Positions 54,010 through 62,381 of a stretch of 64,000 bases of DNA are shown piece after piece. Origin of the DNA: Clostridium guangxiense (GTDB taxonomy: Bacteria > Bacillota > Clostridia > Clostridiales > Clostridiaceae); contig NZ_JAJNKE010000010.1 of NCBI RefSeq assembly GCF_021043395.1, positions 1 through 64,000 on the forward strand. The letters run 5' to 3'. The notes under the pieces are model-generated. The model saw nothing but the letters and a program-made list of their open reading frames with translations, did not search any database and had not been told where the DNA came from. Positions within the stretch are counted from its first letter, which is position 1, and the number at the start of each line of letters is the position of its first letter. A program made the position numbers and the translations under genes.

Positions 54010-55032
54010 ATGCTTGATTTAAGCGCTGGAAGAGATAGAGAATTGCTTGAATATGATTTAAATGCTGAGATGTTTGAGGAATTTCAACTCAAAGTTTACA
54101 ATATAGTTCCTGTTAGAAAAGCATATCTCCTTTCAACGGATAAAGGAGATAAGGTATTAAAGAAGGTGAACTATACTATAGGAGAATTTAACTATATAAT
54201 TTCTGCTATAAATTATATAAAGAAGAACTTTGATAGGATTGTTGATTTCGCAAAAACTAAAGACAATAAAGAATATTATATAAAAAACGGAGAACTGTAC
54301 TGCATAATGGATATGATAGATGGAAGAGAATGTGAGTTTAGCAACCCAGTAGATGTTTCTATAGCATCACAGGGACTTAGTAAACTTCACAAGGCTTCAG
54401 AGGGATTTAGAACAGAACTTCCTACAAAAAATAATTGTGGAACCTTTATAGAAAGTTTTATGAGAAAAAAAGATGAAATGTTGTTTTTTAAAAAAATTTC
54501 TAACTTATATGAAGTAAAGACTGAATTTGATAACATATTTATTAAAAACGCGGATTACTATATTAATAAAATTGATGAAAGTCTAGAACGATTAAAGTTA
54601 AGTCAGTATTATAAACTTTGCAGTGAAGAGGATAAAATTGTGCTTTGTCATCATGATTTAGCACATCACAATATTATTATAAATAATGAAGAAGCATACT
54701 TTATAGATTTTGACTATTCAATTGTAGATTTAAGAGTGCATGATTTGTGCAATTTTATATCTAAGGCAGTAAAAAATTTTGATTACGATATAAGTAAAGC
54801 TGTATTGATATTAGACAATTATTGTAAGGAAACTAGTTTGAAGAAAAACGAGCTTGAGGTTTTGTATGCTCTCTTAAGTTTTCCAAACGACTTTTATACC
54901 ATAACAAGGGATTATTACAGCAGAAGAAAGGACTGGGGAGAAAAGACATTTTTTAATAGACTTAATAATAAAATTTCAGTCGAAGAAAGTCGGGTGGAAT
55001 TTTTGGATGAATTTAAAAATAATTTCCTATAA
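54010..55032 (+). CDS. CotS family spore coat protein
   Basis: A 340-residue CotS-family protein with CHHDLAHHNIIIN near residue 217 and FIDFDYSIVDLRVHD, the kinase-like catalytic and metal sites. The start follows TTTAGGAGG, 11 bases after the previous gene, so it is in the same operon as the two upstream CotS-like genes. It belongs to the spore coat. Confidence 0.85.
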   Translation: MLDLSAGRDRELLEYDLNAEMFEEFQLKVYNIVPVRKAYLLSTDKGDKVLKKVNYTIGEFNYIISAINYIKKNFDRIVDFAKTKDNKEYYIKNGELYCIMDMIDGRECEFSNPVDVSIASQGLSKLHKASEGFRTELPTKNNCGTFIESFMRKKDEMLFFKKISNLYEVKTEFDNIFIKNADYYINKIDESLERLKLSQYYKLCSEEDKIVLCHHDLAHHNIIINNEEAYFIDFDYSIVDLRVHDLCNFISKAVKNFDYDISKAVLILDNYCKETSLKKNELEVLYALLSFPNDFYTITRDYYSRRKDWGEKTFFNRLNNKISVEESRVEFLDEFKNNFL

Positions 55033-55037
55033 ATTAT

Positions 55038-55085
55038 AAAAGCATAAAAAAATAGAGTATTAGAACTCTATTTTTTTATGCTTTT
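55038..55085. terminator. Bidirectional terminator between convergent genes
   Basis: Perfect 21-base arms (55038-55058 and 55065-55085) around a 6-base loop; core half TAGAGT/ACTCTA flanked by A and T runs on both sides. The minus-strand glycosyltransferase ends inside it. Confidence 0.85.
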
Positions 55086-56200
55086 AAAACTGATTTATAT
55101 GAATTAATGGTTGAAAGTGCTGTGTTTTGCCAGGTTAGATTTTTACAAAGACTAAAACCTCTTGAAGTAAGCTGCCTTCTTAATATATTATTTTCAAGAC
55201 ACTCGTAAATTGATTCACCTAAAGCGTCAGTGTTATGTGGATTAACCATAATTGAGCTTTTACCAAATATTTCTGGAAGTGAAGTTGAATTTGAAACTAT
55301 AACAGGCGTTCCACATGCCATTGCCTCCAAAGGAGGAAGTCCGAAGCCTTCATAGAAGGAAGGATAAACGAGAAGTTTGGCACTGTTATATAGATATGGC
55401 ATGTCGCAAAGACTTATAAAGCCAGGAAAGATAACTTTTGAAGTTAAGTTTAGTTTCTCTGTTAGAGAATTGTAAATTGAATATGATATACCTTTTTTTC
55501 CTGCAATTACGAGCTTTAAATTTTCGTCTATGCGACTCCTAATTTGGGCAAAAGCTTTTATTATTCCAGCTATATTTTTCCTTGGACTAAAGCCACCAAC
55601 ATATAATATAAAATCTTCACTTATTCCATATTTTTTTTCTATTATTTTTTTGCTTTTAATTTTATCAAGTGGTTTGTAGATCTCCTCTGCTGATAAGTAA
55701 GTTACAAAAATTTTATCTTTAGGAAAATTAAAAGCTTTAGCTATGTCATTTTTAGAAAAATTGGAGACCGTTATTATTCCATCACATAAGGAAATTATTT
55801 TAGGAAGTTCTTCATTAAAAATTTTAAGATATCTACTGCTTACTGTTTCTGGCATTTTGTATGGAATAATATCATGAAGAGTTATTATAAATTTGCATTT
55901 TTTATCCATAGGAAGACCAACACCATTTTGAGGGACATGATAGAGTTCTACCTCATTATCCTTAAGTATGTTTGGTATGTTTACCTCATCCCAAAAGTTA
56001 TTTTTTATATTAACATTTATATTTCTAAGTTTAAAATTATTATTAAGATTTATGTCAAAGGAAGTTGTATCCGGTAAAAAAATAAAATAGTCATTTGAAA
56101 AATCTAGCTTGTTTATATTGTTTATAAGCTCATAAGTATAAGTACCTATGCCTGTTCCTCTATACCATTTCGCTGCTCTTCCATCAATACCTATTTTCAT
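55076..56200 (-). CDS. Glycosyltransferase family 4
   Basis: A 374-residue GT-B enzyme clearly paralogous to the one at 50911-52044: GIDGRAAKWYRGTGIGTYTY at the N-terminus, GGFSPRKN and YEGFGLPPLEAMACGTPVI. It is divergent from a CotS gene and so repeats the gene order of the first pair. Probable role: adding sugars to spore coat or exosporium components during sporulation. Confidence 0.88.
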   Translation of the reverse strand: MKIGIDGRAAKWYRGTGIGTYTYELINNINKLDFSNDYFIFLPDTTSFDINLNNNFKLRNINVNIKNNFWDEVNIPNILKDNEVELYHVPQNGVGLPMDKKCKFIITLHDIIPYKMPETVSSRYLKIFNEELPKIISLCDGIITVSNFSKNDIAKAFNFPKDKIFVTYLSAEEIYKPLDKIKSKKIIEKKYGISEDFILYVGGFSPRKNIAGIIKAFAQIRSRIDENLKLVIAGKKGISYSIYNSLTEKLNLTSKVIFPGFISLCDMPYLYNSAKLLVYPSFYEGFGLPPLEAMACGTPVIVSNSTSLPEIFGKSSIMVNPHNTDALGESIYECLENNILRRQLTSRGFSLCKNLTWQNTALSTINSYKSVLKA

Positions 56201-56333
56201 AAGTTATCTCTCCCAAAATCATTACAATCCATTATATTAAAATGAAGTATAAAGTGTTAAAGATATATATTTTTTTCTTCTAAAGTTCTTTCCACTTACA
56301 TATAAATTAGAATATATGGGAGGTGATTAAAAC

Positions 56334-57335
56334 ATGATGAGGGAATTTGAAATAGAAAGACAATTTGATGTTAAAATTGAATCTATGAAACCAAATAAGG
56401 GTGTGTATTTTTTAAAAACAAATGAAGGTAGCAAATGTCTAAAAAAAATAAATTATGGTGTTCAAAAATTGTTATTTGTATATGGTGCTAAGGAACATCT
56501 TATAAAGCATGATTTTAATTTTGTAGATAAATATTGCCTTAATGTGGAAGGAAATCCCTATGCATTGGTAAATGAGGATATATATACTCTGTCACAATGG
56601 ATAGATGGAAGAGAATGCAGTTTTACTGACAAGGATGATCTTGTTAAGGCTGCTAAGATATTAGCGCGAATGCATGAATGCTCAAAGGGATATGAACCTC
56701 CAGAAAACAGCAAATTGAAAAGCGACCTTGGTAGATGGCCTCATCTTATGGAAAAAAGAGTTAGATCCTTTGAAAAAATGAGGGACATGGCTAGAAAGAA
56801 AAATAACAAAACGGAATTTGATGTTAATTATTTAAAAAGTATTGACTTTTTTAAAGAGCAGGGGAAAAAATCAATGGAAATATTGAAAGATTCAAAGTAC
56901 CCTGAGATATGTGCTAAAACTGAGGAGGAAAAGAGTTTTTGCCACCATGATTTTACTTATCATAATATTATAATTGACAAAGATGAAAAGGTAAATGTAA
57001 TTGATTTTGATTACTGTAAAAGGGAAGTAAGAGTTTATGATATCTCCAATTTTATGATAAAGGTTCTTAAAAGATGTGATTGGAACATAGAGTATGCCAA
57101 TATCATACTCAAAGCATACGATGAGGTTTCAAAGCTTCATGAGGAGGAATATAGAGTTCTCTATGCATTTTTGGTTTTCCCACAAAGGTTGTGGAGACTT
57201 GCAAATAGGTATTATTATAATGAAGTAAATTGGGGACAAAATACCTTTAACAATAAGATAAAGGAACTTATAGATGAGAGAGAAAAATATACTGCGTTTA
57301 TTGAAGAATTCAAAAAAACTTATGACCAAAAATAA
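56334..57335 (+). CDS. CotS family spore coat protein
   Basis: A 333-residue CotS paralogue with FCHHDFTYHNIIID near residue 204 and VIDFDYCKREVRVYD. The start lies behind GGGAGGTG. It is the second member of the second divergent GT4/CotS pair and the last coat gene before yabG. Confidence 0.85.
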   Translation: MMREFEIERQFDVKIESMKPNKGVYFLKTNEGSKCLKKINYGVQKLLFVYGAKEHLIKHDFNFVDKYCLNVEGNPYALVNEDIYTLSQWIDGRECSFTDKDDLVKAAKILARMHECSKGYEPPENSKLKSDLGRWPHLMEKRVRSFEKMRDMARKKNNKTEFDVNYLKSIDFFKEQGKKSMEILKDSKYPEICAKTEEEKSFCHHDFTYHNIIIDKDEKVNVIDFDYCKREVRVYDISNFMIKVLKRCDWNIEYANIILKAYDEVSKLHEEEYRVLYAFLVFPQRLWRLANRYYYNEVNWGQNTFNNKIKELIDEREKYTAFIEEFKKTYDQK

Positions 57336-57361
57336 TATAAGAACAGGTTTTGTCTCGCCTT

Positions 57362-57370
57362 CATAGTATA
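57362..57370 (+). promoter_or_regulatory. Possible sigma-K promoter of yabG
   Basis: CATAGTATA fits the sigma-K -10 pattern CATANNNTA, with AC at 57343-57344 about 17 bases upstream as a -35. In Bacillus subtilis yabG is transcribed late in the mother cell by sigma-K. Confidence 0.4.
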
Positions 57371-57442
57371 TATGGATACTACACTTAAATTTTATAAAAA
57401 AGTGTTGTATCTTTATCTGAGATTTACTGTGGGGTGAGATTT

Positions 57443-58345
57443 TTGGTTATTGGTGATTTTGTTGCTAGAAAATCACATGATTGTGATATTACATTTAAGA
57501 TAATAGACATAAAGGAGGGTCCCAATGGTACTTATTGCATCTTAAATGGTGTTAATTTAAGAATAATTGCAGATTCACCAGTGGATGACCTTATGGAAGT
57601 TGATTCAAATAATATGGGTGAAATAGAAACTGTATTTAATGAGAACATAAACAAATCTATTGAAAAGATAATAATGGACAGGGGATTAAATAAAGAAGAG
57701 AGTATAAAAAAAAACAGAAAAAGGTATAACCACAGAGTGATAAAGAATGACAAAGATGATAAAAATATTAAAAATATGACCTTTGCAAGACCAGGCAAAG
57801 TCCTTCATGTTGACGGTGATAGCGAGTATCTTGATGTATGCTTGAAGGTTTATAAACAGCTTAAGATAGATACTGTAGGCAAGGTTATTTCTGAAAAGGA
57901 TCAGCCGGATCTTATTGTTTCTTTAGTAAAGGAAGTAAAACCAGATATTGTTGTAATAACCGGTCACGATGGCATGATTAAAAATTCAAGAGATTACATG
58001 GACATAGAAAGCTACAGGAATTCAAAGTATTTTGTTCAATCTGTTGCAAAACTTAGAGACTACGAACCAAGTTATGATGATCTTGTGATTTTTGCAGGAG
58101 CCTGTCAATCTTGTTATGAAGCAATGCTTGATGCTGGCGCCAACTACGCAAGTTCACCTGGTAGAGTTTTAATTCACTGCCTTGATCCTGTTTTTATTTG
58201 TGAGAAGGTGGCATATACAAATGTCAGTGAAATAGTAAATATTCAGGAGGTTGTTAAGAACACTGTGACAGGGTTTAAGGGTATAGGTGGACTACAAACT
58301 AGAGGTAAGTGTAGAGAAGGGTATCCTAAGTCCGCATATATATAA
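57443..58345 (+). CDS. yabG: Sporulation-specific protease YabG
   Basis: A 300-residue cysteine-protease-like protein that processes spore coat proteins in the mother cell. The N-terminal VIGDFVARKSHDCDITFKI, the GKVLHVDGDSEYLDVCLK segment, VVITGHDGM with a candidate catalytic His, and FAGACQSCYEAMLDAGANYA with a candidate catalytic Cys are hallmarks. TTG 57443 lies behind GGGGTGAG; a GTG at 57434 overlaps that site. The neighbouring coat genes fit its role. Confidence 0.9.
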   Translation: MVIGDFVARKSHDCDITFKIIDIKEGPNGTYCILNGVNLRIIADSPVDDLMEVDSNNMGEIETVFNENINKSIEKIIMDRGLNKEESIKKNRKRYNHRVIKNDKDDKNIKNMTFARPGKVLHVDGDSEYLDVCLKVYKQLKIDTVGKVISEKDQPDLIVSLVKEVKPDIVVITGHDGMIKNSRDYMDIESYRNSKYFVQSVAKLRDYEPSYDDLVIFAGACQSCYEAMLDAGANYASSPGRVLIHCLDPVFICEKVAYTNVSEIVNIQEVVKNTVTGFKGIGGLQTRGKCREGYPKSAYI

Positions 58346-58350
58346 GTACA

Positions 58351-58403
58351 TCAAAAAAATAAGTTGCTTATGCCTTTGGGGGGTGGCTGGCTTATTTTTT
58401 TAT
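58351..58403 (+). terminator. Terminator after yabG
   Basis: AAAAAAATAAG and CTTATTTTTTT pair perfectly over 11 bases around a GC-richer inner region, just after the yabG stop. It insulates the TOMM cluster from the sporulation genes. Confidence 0.75.
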
Positions 58404-58412
58404 TTAGATTTG

Positions 58413-58460
58413 GCTATGTTTTAAATAAGTGTAAAAATCAACACTTATTTAAAACATAGC
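58413..58460. repeat. Perfect 20-base inverted repeat
   Basis: GCTATGTTTTAAATAAGTGT and its exact inverse flank an 8-base loop. Part of one arm (AACACTTATTTAAAAC) recurs at 29713-29728. It could be a mobile element footprint at the border of the TOMM cluster. A 35-codon open stretch at 58473-58580, with a hydrophobic start, may be a fragment of a lost membrane protein. The rest of the gap to the TOMM promoter shows nothing. Confidence 0.65.
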
Positions 58461-58656
58461 ACAGCATAAAACATGATCGCAGTTAGTGTATTTGTTATAG
58501 TTGTGCCAAGAGTCATGGATGATTACAGTAAACAACAAGTACAGATGAATCTACAAAATAATGAATATGATTGTAGATAAGATTAAAAATATAAGTATAT
58601 TATATACATTTTTGGAATTCATGATATTAATATGGAAAATAAAACAAAAACAATAT

Positions 58657-58684
58657 TTGCAAAAAAAGTTTAAAAGTGTATAAT
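58657..58684 (+). promoter_or_regulatory. Promoter of the TOMM cluster
   Basis: TTGCAA (58657-58662) and TATAAT (58679-58684) are 16 bases apart, about 55 bases before the precursor start. No operator palindrome is visible beside it. Confidence 0.6.
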
Positions 58685-58740
58685 AAAAAACGTGAGGTAT
58701 AGAAAATTATATGAGTAAAGTATATAAGGAGGGGATATTA

Positions 58741-58881
58741 ATGGAGAAGAAAATTGATAACTTGGAATTAGAAATAGTTGAATTAAATGATGAAATAAAT
58801 ATTACTGCAGGAGCTACTTTTTCAGGTTCGTGTAGTACATCAACTAGTTGTGGATCTACATCAACTAGTACAACTTGCTAA
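58741..58881 (+). CDS. TOMM (azole RiPP) precursor peptide
   Basis: A 46-residue peptide. Residues 1-25 form an acidic leader (MEKKIDNLELEIVELNDEIN, then ITAGA). Residues 26-46 are the likely core: Cys at 31, 37 and 46, eight Ser, seven Thr, two Gly and one Phe, that is 18 of 21 residues able to form azoles. The pattern SCSTSTSC, then GSTSTSTTC, resembles thiazolylpeptide-type and other TOMM precursors. AAGGAGGGG at 58726-58734 fixes the start; an in-frame ATG at 58711 lies upstream of that site and is unlikely. It is followed by YcaO, ThiF-like and SagB-type genes, which supply the modification. Confidence 0.9.
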   Translation: MEKKIDNLELEIVELNDEINITAGATFSGSCSTSTSCGSTSTSTTC

Positions 58882-58965
58882 TTTATTAAATTGTTATTAC
58901 CAATAAAATAGGACAAGTAGAATTTGTATACCTCACACATATGTAATTGAAAAAGGGGGATAGAA

Positions 58966-59412
58966 TTGAATAGCATAGATATTAAAAATGGGATTAAAGA
59001 GTATCTGAAATCTCATAACTATATTTCAATAGCAGTTTGTTATAATAATAAACCATATGCTTCAAAGGTAAAATATGTATCAGAAAATTTTGATTTGTAC
59101 TTTGCAACATTTAAAGATACAAATAAAGCCAAGTATATGTTAAGAAATAATTTTATTGCAGGTACTGTTGATGAGAATAATATTGATGAATTTATTCAGT
59201 TATTTGGAGAAGTAGTCTTATTAGAAGAAAAAGATGAAAGAATAAAAGCAATAGATGTTTTAAAAGAGATATTCCCTTATGCAAAGTATTGGATATATGC
59301 AGATGATGTATTATTTTTTAAGATTAAACCAATTACTATTAAGTATTCTAAAGGACCCGCTAAAAGAAGTAAAGGACAATATTTTGGAAATGTATATGAA
59401 CTTAATTTATAA
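58966..59412 (+). CDS. Pyridoxamine 5'-phosphate oxidase-like FMN-barrel protein
   Basis: A 148-residue protein with the split-barrel FMN-binding pattern: IKEYLKSHNYISIAVCYNNK (strand 1-2), ASKVKYVSENFDLYFATFKD and a Lys-rich end. Members bind FMN, F420 or haem and carry out redox reactions. TTG start behind AAAGGGGGA. It is the first gene after the precursor, so it probably takes part in peptide maturation or in self-protection. No standard TOMM role is known to me for it. The spacing to the precursor is 84 bases with no clear terminator. Confidence 0.72.
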   Translation: MNSIDIKNGIKEYLKSHNYISIAVCYNNKPYASKVKYVSENFDLYFATFKDTNKAKYMLRNNFIAGTVDENNIDEFIQLFGEVVLLEEKDERIKAIDVLKEIFPYAKYWIYADDVLFFKIKPITIKYSKGPAKRSKGQYFGNVYELNL

Positions 59413-59427
59413 GGAGATGTAACTAAA

Positions 59428-59820
59428 ATGAAAGAATTAAAAAGCAGATTTAGTAGATTGATAGAAGCTTTATTCTACGAATTATTAGTTAGTATAATTT
59501 TAGTTATAGTTGTAGTTATGGGATATATAGAATGGAAGATGTTTATCTTAATTATTGGATGTTTTACAATTTGGCCTATTTATGAGTTTATTTATTCATT
59601 CTGTATTAAGAATATTAAGGATTCTAAAACCATACAAAAACTTAATATAAAAATAAGTATTTATACATGGCTTATAATTACTATCGTTCTTTGGGTGTGT
59701 AATATTATGACAGATAAATCGACTTTATGGGCTGTATATCCAACAATAGGGGTTGCTTGTTGGCCAATTATAGTGAGTATTAAATATTTTTATAATTATA
59801 AAATTAATAAAAAAGTTTAA
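59428..59820 (+). CDS. Small membrane protein of the TOMM cluster
   Basis: A 130-residue protein with four predicted transmembrane helices in two pairs (about residues 12-32, 36-54, 74-92 and 98-118) and charged ends. I recognise no family. AAGGAG lies before the ATG, 15 bases after the previous gene. Candidate roles are immunity, membrane anchoring of the synthetase, or a partner in export. No ABC transporter is present in the visible part of the cluster. Confidence 0.65.
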   Translation: MKELKSRFSRLIEALFYELLVSIILVIVVVMGYIEWKMFILIIGCFTIWPIYEFIYSFCIKNIKDSKTIQKLNIKISIYTWLIITIVLWVCNIMTDKSTLWAVYPTIGVACWPIIVSIKYFYNYKINKKV

Positions 59821-59832
59821 GGAGGAATTTTT

Positions 59833-60960
59833 ATGGATAAATTACCTAGAAAACCATTATTAAAAGCATATCTAAATGTTGTACCAGTAAATGATGAACT
59901 TATACAACTAAGAAGCCAGGAAAATATTATTTTATTAAAAGGATCAGCAGTAACTAATATTTTGCCAGATTTACTTCCATTATTGGATGGTTCAAATACT
60001 ATGAATGATATATATAGTAAATTATCTTATTGTACACAGGAGGTTGTTAATGAGGCAATTTTATTATTGAAAAGTCACTATCTTCTTGAGGATGCAGAAT
60101 GTAAATATGAAAGTAAATTAGAACAAGAGGAAATAGAGAAATTTAAAAATCAGCTTCAGTTTTTTTCATTATTTTCAGAACGTGTTTTGCCTAATGCATC
60201 TGTGATTGATAAGTATAAGCTATTTGATAGCTTAAAGAAATCAAGTTGTCTGGTGATTGGATTAAAGCGTTGTGGCAGAATGATAGCTAAAAAGCTCGTT
60301 CAAAATGGACTTGGTACTATTTATTTATATGATAAAACATTACAAGAATACAATTTAGTGGAGACTAAGTATTCATATGAAGATATAATTAAAGAACTTA
60401 AAGGTATTAATGAAAAATGTAATGTATTTTATTCTGATAAAAACGATTCTTTGAAAAAAGTAATTGGTAAGGTAGATCTTATAATATTTGCAGAGGATAT
60501 TGCACTACAATCAGATTTATTAAAGGTAAATAAGTTGTGCATTGATGCAGATAAACCTTGGATAAGTCTGCGTGTTGGAGAATTAAAATTTCAAATTGGG
60601 CCAATGGTTGTTCCAAATCAAACAGCATGTTATGAGTGTTTCCAAAATAGGTATAATGGAAACTTGAGCTTTTATGAAGAAGAAATGCAGTTTGAAAAAT
60701 ATAAAGAAGATAATTGGAATCAAATGGAGACATGTGGCTCTGATTTATTTTATTCGATGGCCGCTAATTATCTTGTATGGGAAGTAATCAAACAGATAAC
60801 TAAGATTTTTACACCAGTTACTTTATCAAGAGTTATTACATTTGATATATTAACATTAGAGACATCAATTGATTCAATTTTAAAAATGCCTCGATGTCCA
60901 GTATGTAGCAATATTGAGAAAAAGCCTTTTGTGGAACCATATGCAGTATATTTGCCATAA
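59833..60960 (+). CDS. TOMM leader-binding cyclodehydratase partner (ThiF/E1-like)
   Basis: A 375-residue protein of the TOMM ocin-ThiF/SagC class. The N-terminal part (about residues 1-90) is a winged-helix, RRE-like peptide-binding region. The E1-like fold follows from about 137 (CLVIGLKRCGRMIAKKL, a degenerate nucleotide loop). Zinc is likely held by Cys266/Cys269 (CYEC) and Cys355/Cys358 (CPVC). It should bind the precursor leader and deliver it to the YcaO protein encoded 16 bases downstream. GGAGG precedes the ATG. SagC and ThiF-like partners exist in both fused and separate forms; here it is separate. Confidence 0.88.
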   Translation: MDKLPRKPLLKAYLNVVPVNDELIQLRSQENIILLKGSAVTNILPDLLPLLDGSNTMNDIYSKLSYCTQEVVNEAILLLKSHYLLEDAECKYESKLEQEEIEKFKNQLQFFSLFSERVLPNASVIDKYKLFDSLKKSSCLVIGLKRCGRMIAKKLVQNGLGTIYLYDKTLQEYNLVETKYSYEDIIKELKGINEKCNVFYSDKNDSLKKVIGKVDLIIFAEDIALQSDLLKVNKLCIDADKPWISLRVGELKFQIGPMVVPNQTACYECFQNRYNGNLSFYEEEMQFEKYKEDNWNQMETCGSDLFYSMAANYLVWEVIKQITKIFTPVTLSRVITFDILTLETSIDSILKMPRCPVCSNIEKKPFVEPYAVYLP

Positions 60961-60975
60961 GGAGGAATAAATATT

Positions 60976-62310
60976 ATGAAATGTATCAACAATGAAGCGG
61001 AATTGTCAATAGAGCTAGGAAAAAGTTTGATTAGTAAAAAGACAGGTATTATTAAAGAGTGTATTGAAATAATGAATGAAAATTTTGATCCTAAATTATA
61101 TTTTTATACAACAAAGATGGCAGATACTTCAAAGTATAAGAATTTTAATAAATGTCATGTTAATAATGGTGGAGCAGGATTAACGAGAATTAAAGCTATG
61201 GCATCAGCAATAGGAGAATCTGTAGAACGCTATTGCAGTTCTATTTATAATCCAGAAGAGTTTGTTTTTGCATCTTATAATGAATTAAATAAAGATGCAG
61301 TTGATCCAGAACAATGGGCATTATTTGGAGAAAATCAATATAATAATGAAAATTTCATATATAAAAGGTTCACAAAGGATACAAAAATAAATTGGGTTAA
61401 AGGTAAATCGTTAGTTACAGGAAAAGATATATATATTCCTGCAACATTTGTATATTTACCTTACATTTCAGATGAATACGAAAAGCTGATATCACCATGC
61501 ATATCAACTGGTCTTTCTTGTGGAATGAGTTTTGAAAGTGCAGCACTTGGTGGATTATATGAAGTTGTAGAGAGAGATTCTATATCTATAATGTGGTTGA
61601 ATAAACTTTCTATGCCTTCAATTAACCCTTATGGAAAGTCAAGATTTTTAAAAGATATAATTGTCGATAAATTTGCATGTGATAATGCAGATTATAAATT
61701 GGTAGATATAACCACAGATTTAGAGATACCAGTGATTTTTTCTATAAAGAATTTTAATTCTGCAAAAGGGAAGTCAGCAGCATGTGGTGCGGCTTGCCGT
61801 CTTGATCCAGAAGAAGCGGCATTAAAGGCAATGATTGAAGCTGCTCAGGGTGCTAAATGGATTCAGTATCTTCAAGTTCAAGATTGGTTCTGGGGTTATA
61901 GTGATGATTTTTCTGATATAACGGATTTTCAAGATCATATTCATTTGTATAGTCTTCCAGAAATGAATGATCAATTAGAATTCGTTTATCATGATAAGAC
62001 TAATAAGGATATCAGCAATATTAAAAATTATAGTTGTGATAATAAAAAGAAAGATTTAAATACTTGTGTATCAATGCTTGTTTCTAAGGGGTATGATGTA
62101 ATTGCTTGTGATATTACAACTGATGACATAAAACAAATAGGATATCATGTATGCAAAGTTTTGGTTCCAGGTTTACACCAGCTTAATGGTAATCATAATT
62201 TTCCGTTTCTTGGAGGTAAAAGATTAAAAGGAGTACCAGATATATTAGGATATGATAATAAATATAAGGAACCTAATTCTTATAATAAACAACCACATCC
62301 ATTTCCTTGA
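60976..62310 (+). CDS. YcaO cyclodehydratase
   Basis: A 444-residue YcaO-domain enzyme that uses ATP to cyclise Cys, Ser and Thr side chains onto the preceding amide, making azolines. Motifs: GGAGLTRIKAMASAIGESVE (ATP site) near residue 65, SVERYCSS, YEVVERDSI near residue 200, and ALKAMIEAAQG. The C-terminus is PHPFP, the PxPxP tail that in TOMM cyclodehydratases completes the active site. AAGGAGG precedes the start. It follows its ThiF-like partner and precedes the dehydrogenase gene. A thioamide-forming YcaO is less likely because no TfuA partner is seen. Confidence 0.93.
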   Translation: MKCINNEAELSIELGKSLISKKTGIIKECIEIMNENFDPKLYFYTTKMADTSKYKNFNKCHVNNGGAGLTRIKAMASAIGESVERYCSSIYNPEEFVFASYNELNKDAVDPEQWALFGENQYNNENFIYKRFTKDTKINWVKGKSLVTGKDIYIPATFVYLPYISDEYEKLISPCISTGLSCGMSFESAALGGLYEVVERDSISIMWLNKLSMPSINPYGKSRFLKDIIVDKFACDNADYKLVDITTDLEIPVIFSIKNFNSAKGKSAACGAACRLDPEEAALKAMIEAAQGAKWIQYLQVQDWFWGYSDDFSDITDFQDHIHLYSLPEMNDQLEFVYHDKTNKDISNIKNYSCDNKKKDLNTCVSMLVSKGYDVIACDITTDDIKQIGYHVCKVLVPGLHQLNGNHNFPFLGGKRLKGVPDILGYDNKYKEPNSYNKQPHPFP

Positions 62311-62381
62311 TATGTAAAAATAATTTTAAAGTAATATATGTAAATAATTTTGTGAATTCAATTATATAGGGAGGTATGAAG

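Noticed and set aside
53258-57335. CotS-like proteins as antibiotic (aminoglycoside) phosphotransferases
   Set aside because: The fold and HHD motif are shared, but several paralogues beside yabG and glycosyltransferase genes fit spore coat CotS much better.
58882-58965. Possible second precursor peptide in the gap after the first
   Set aside because: All frames are short, have no ribosome site and no Cys/Ser/Thr-rich stretch.
60976-62310. YcaO as a thioamide-forming enzyme
   Set aside because: No TfuA-like partner is present, while a ThiF-like partner, SagB-type dehydrogenase and PxPxP tail all point to azole formation.
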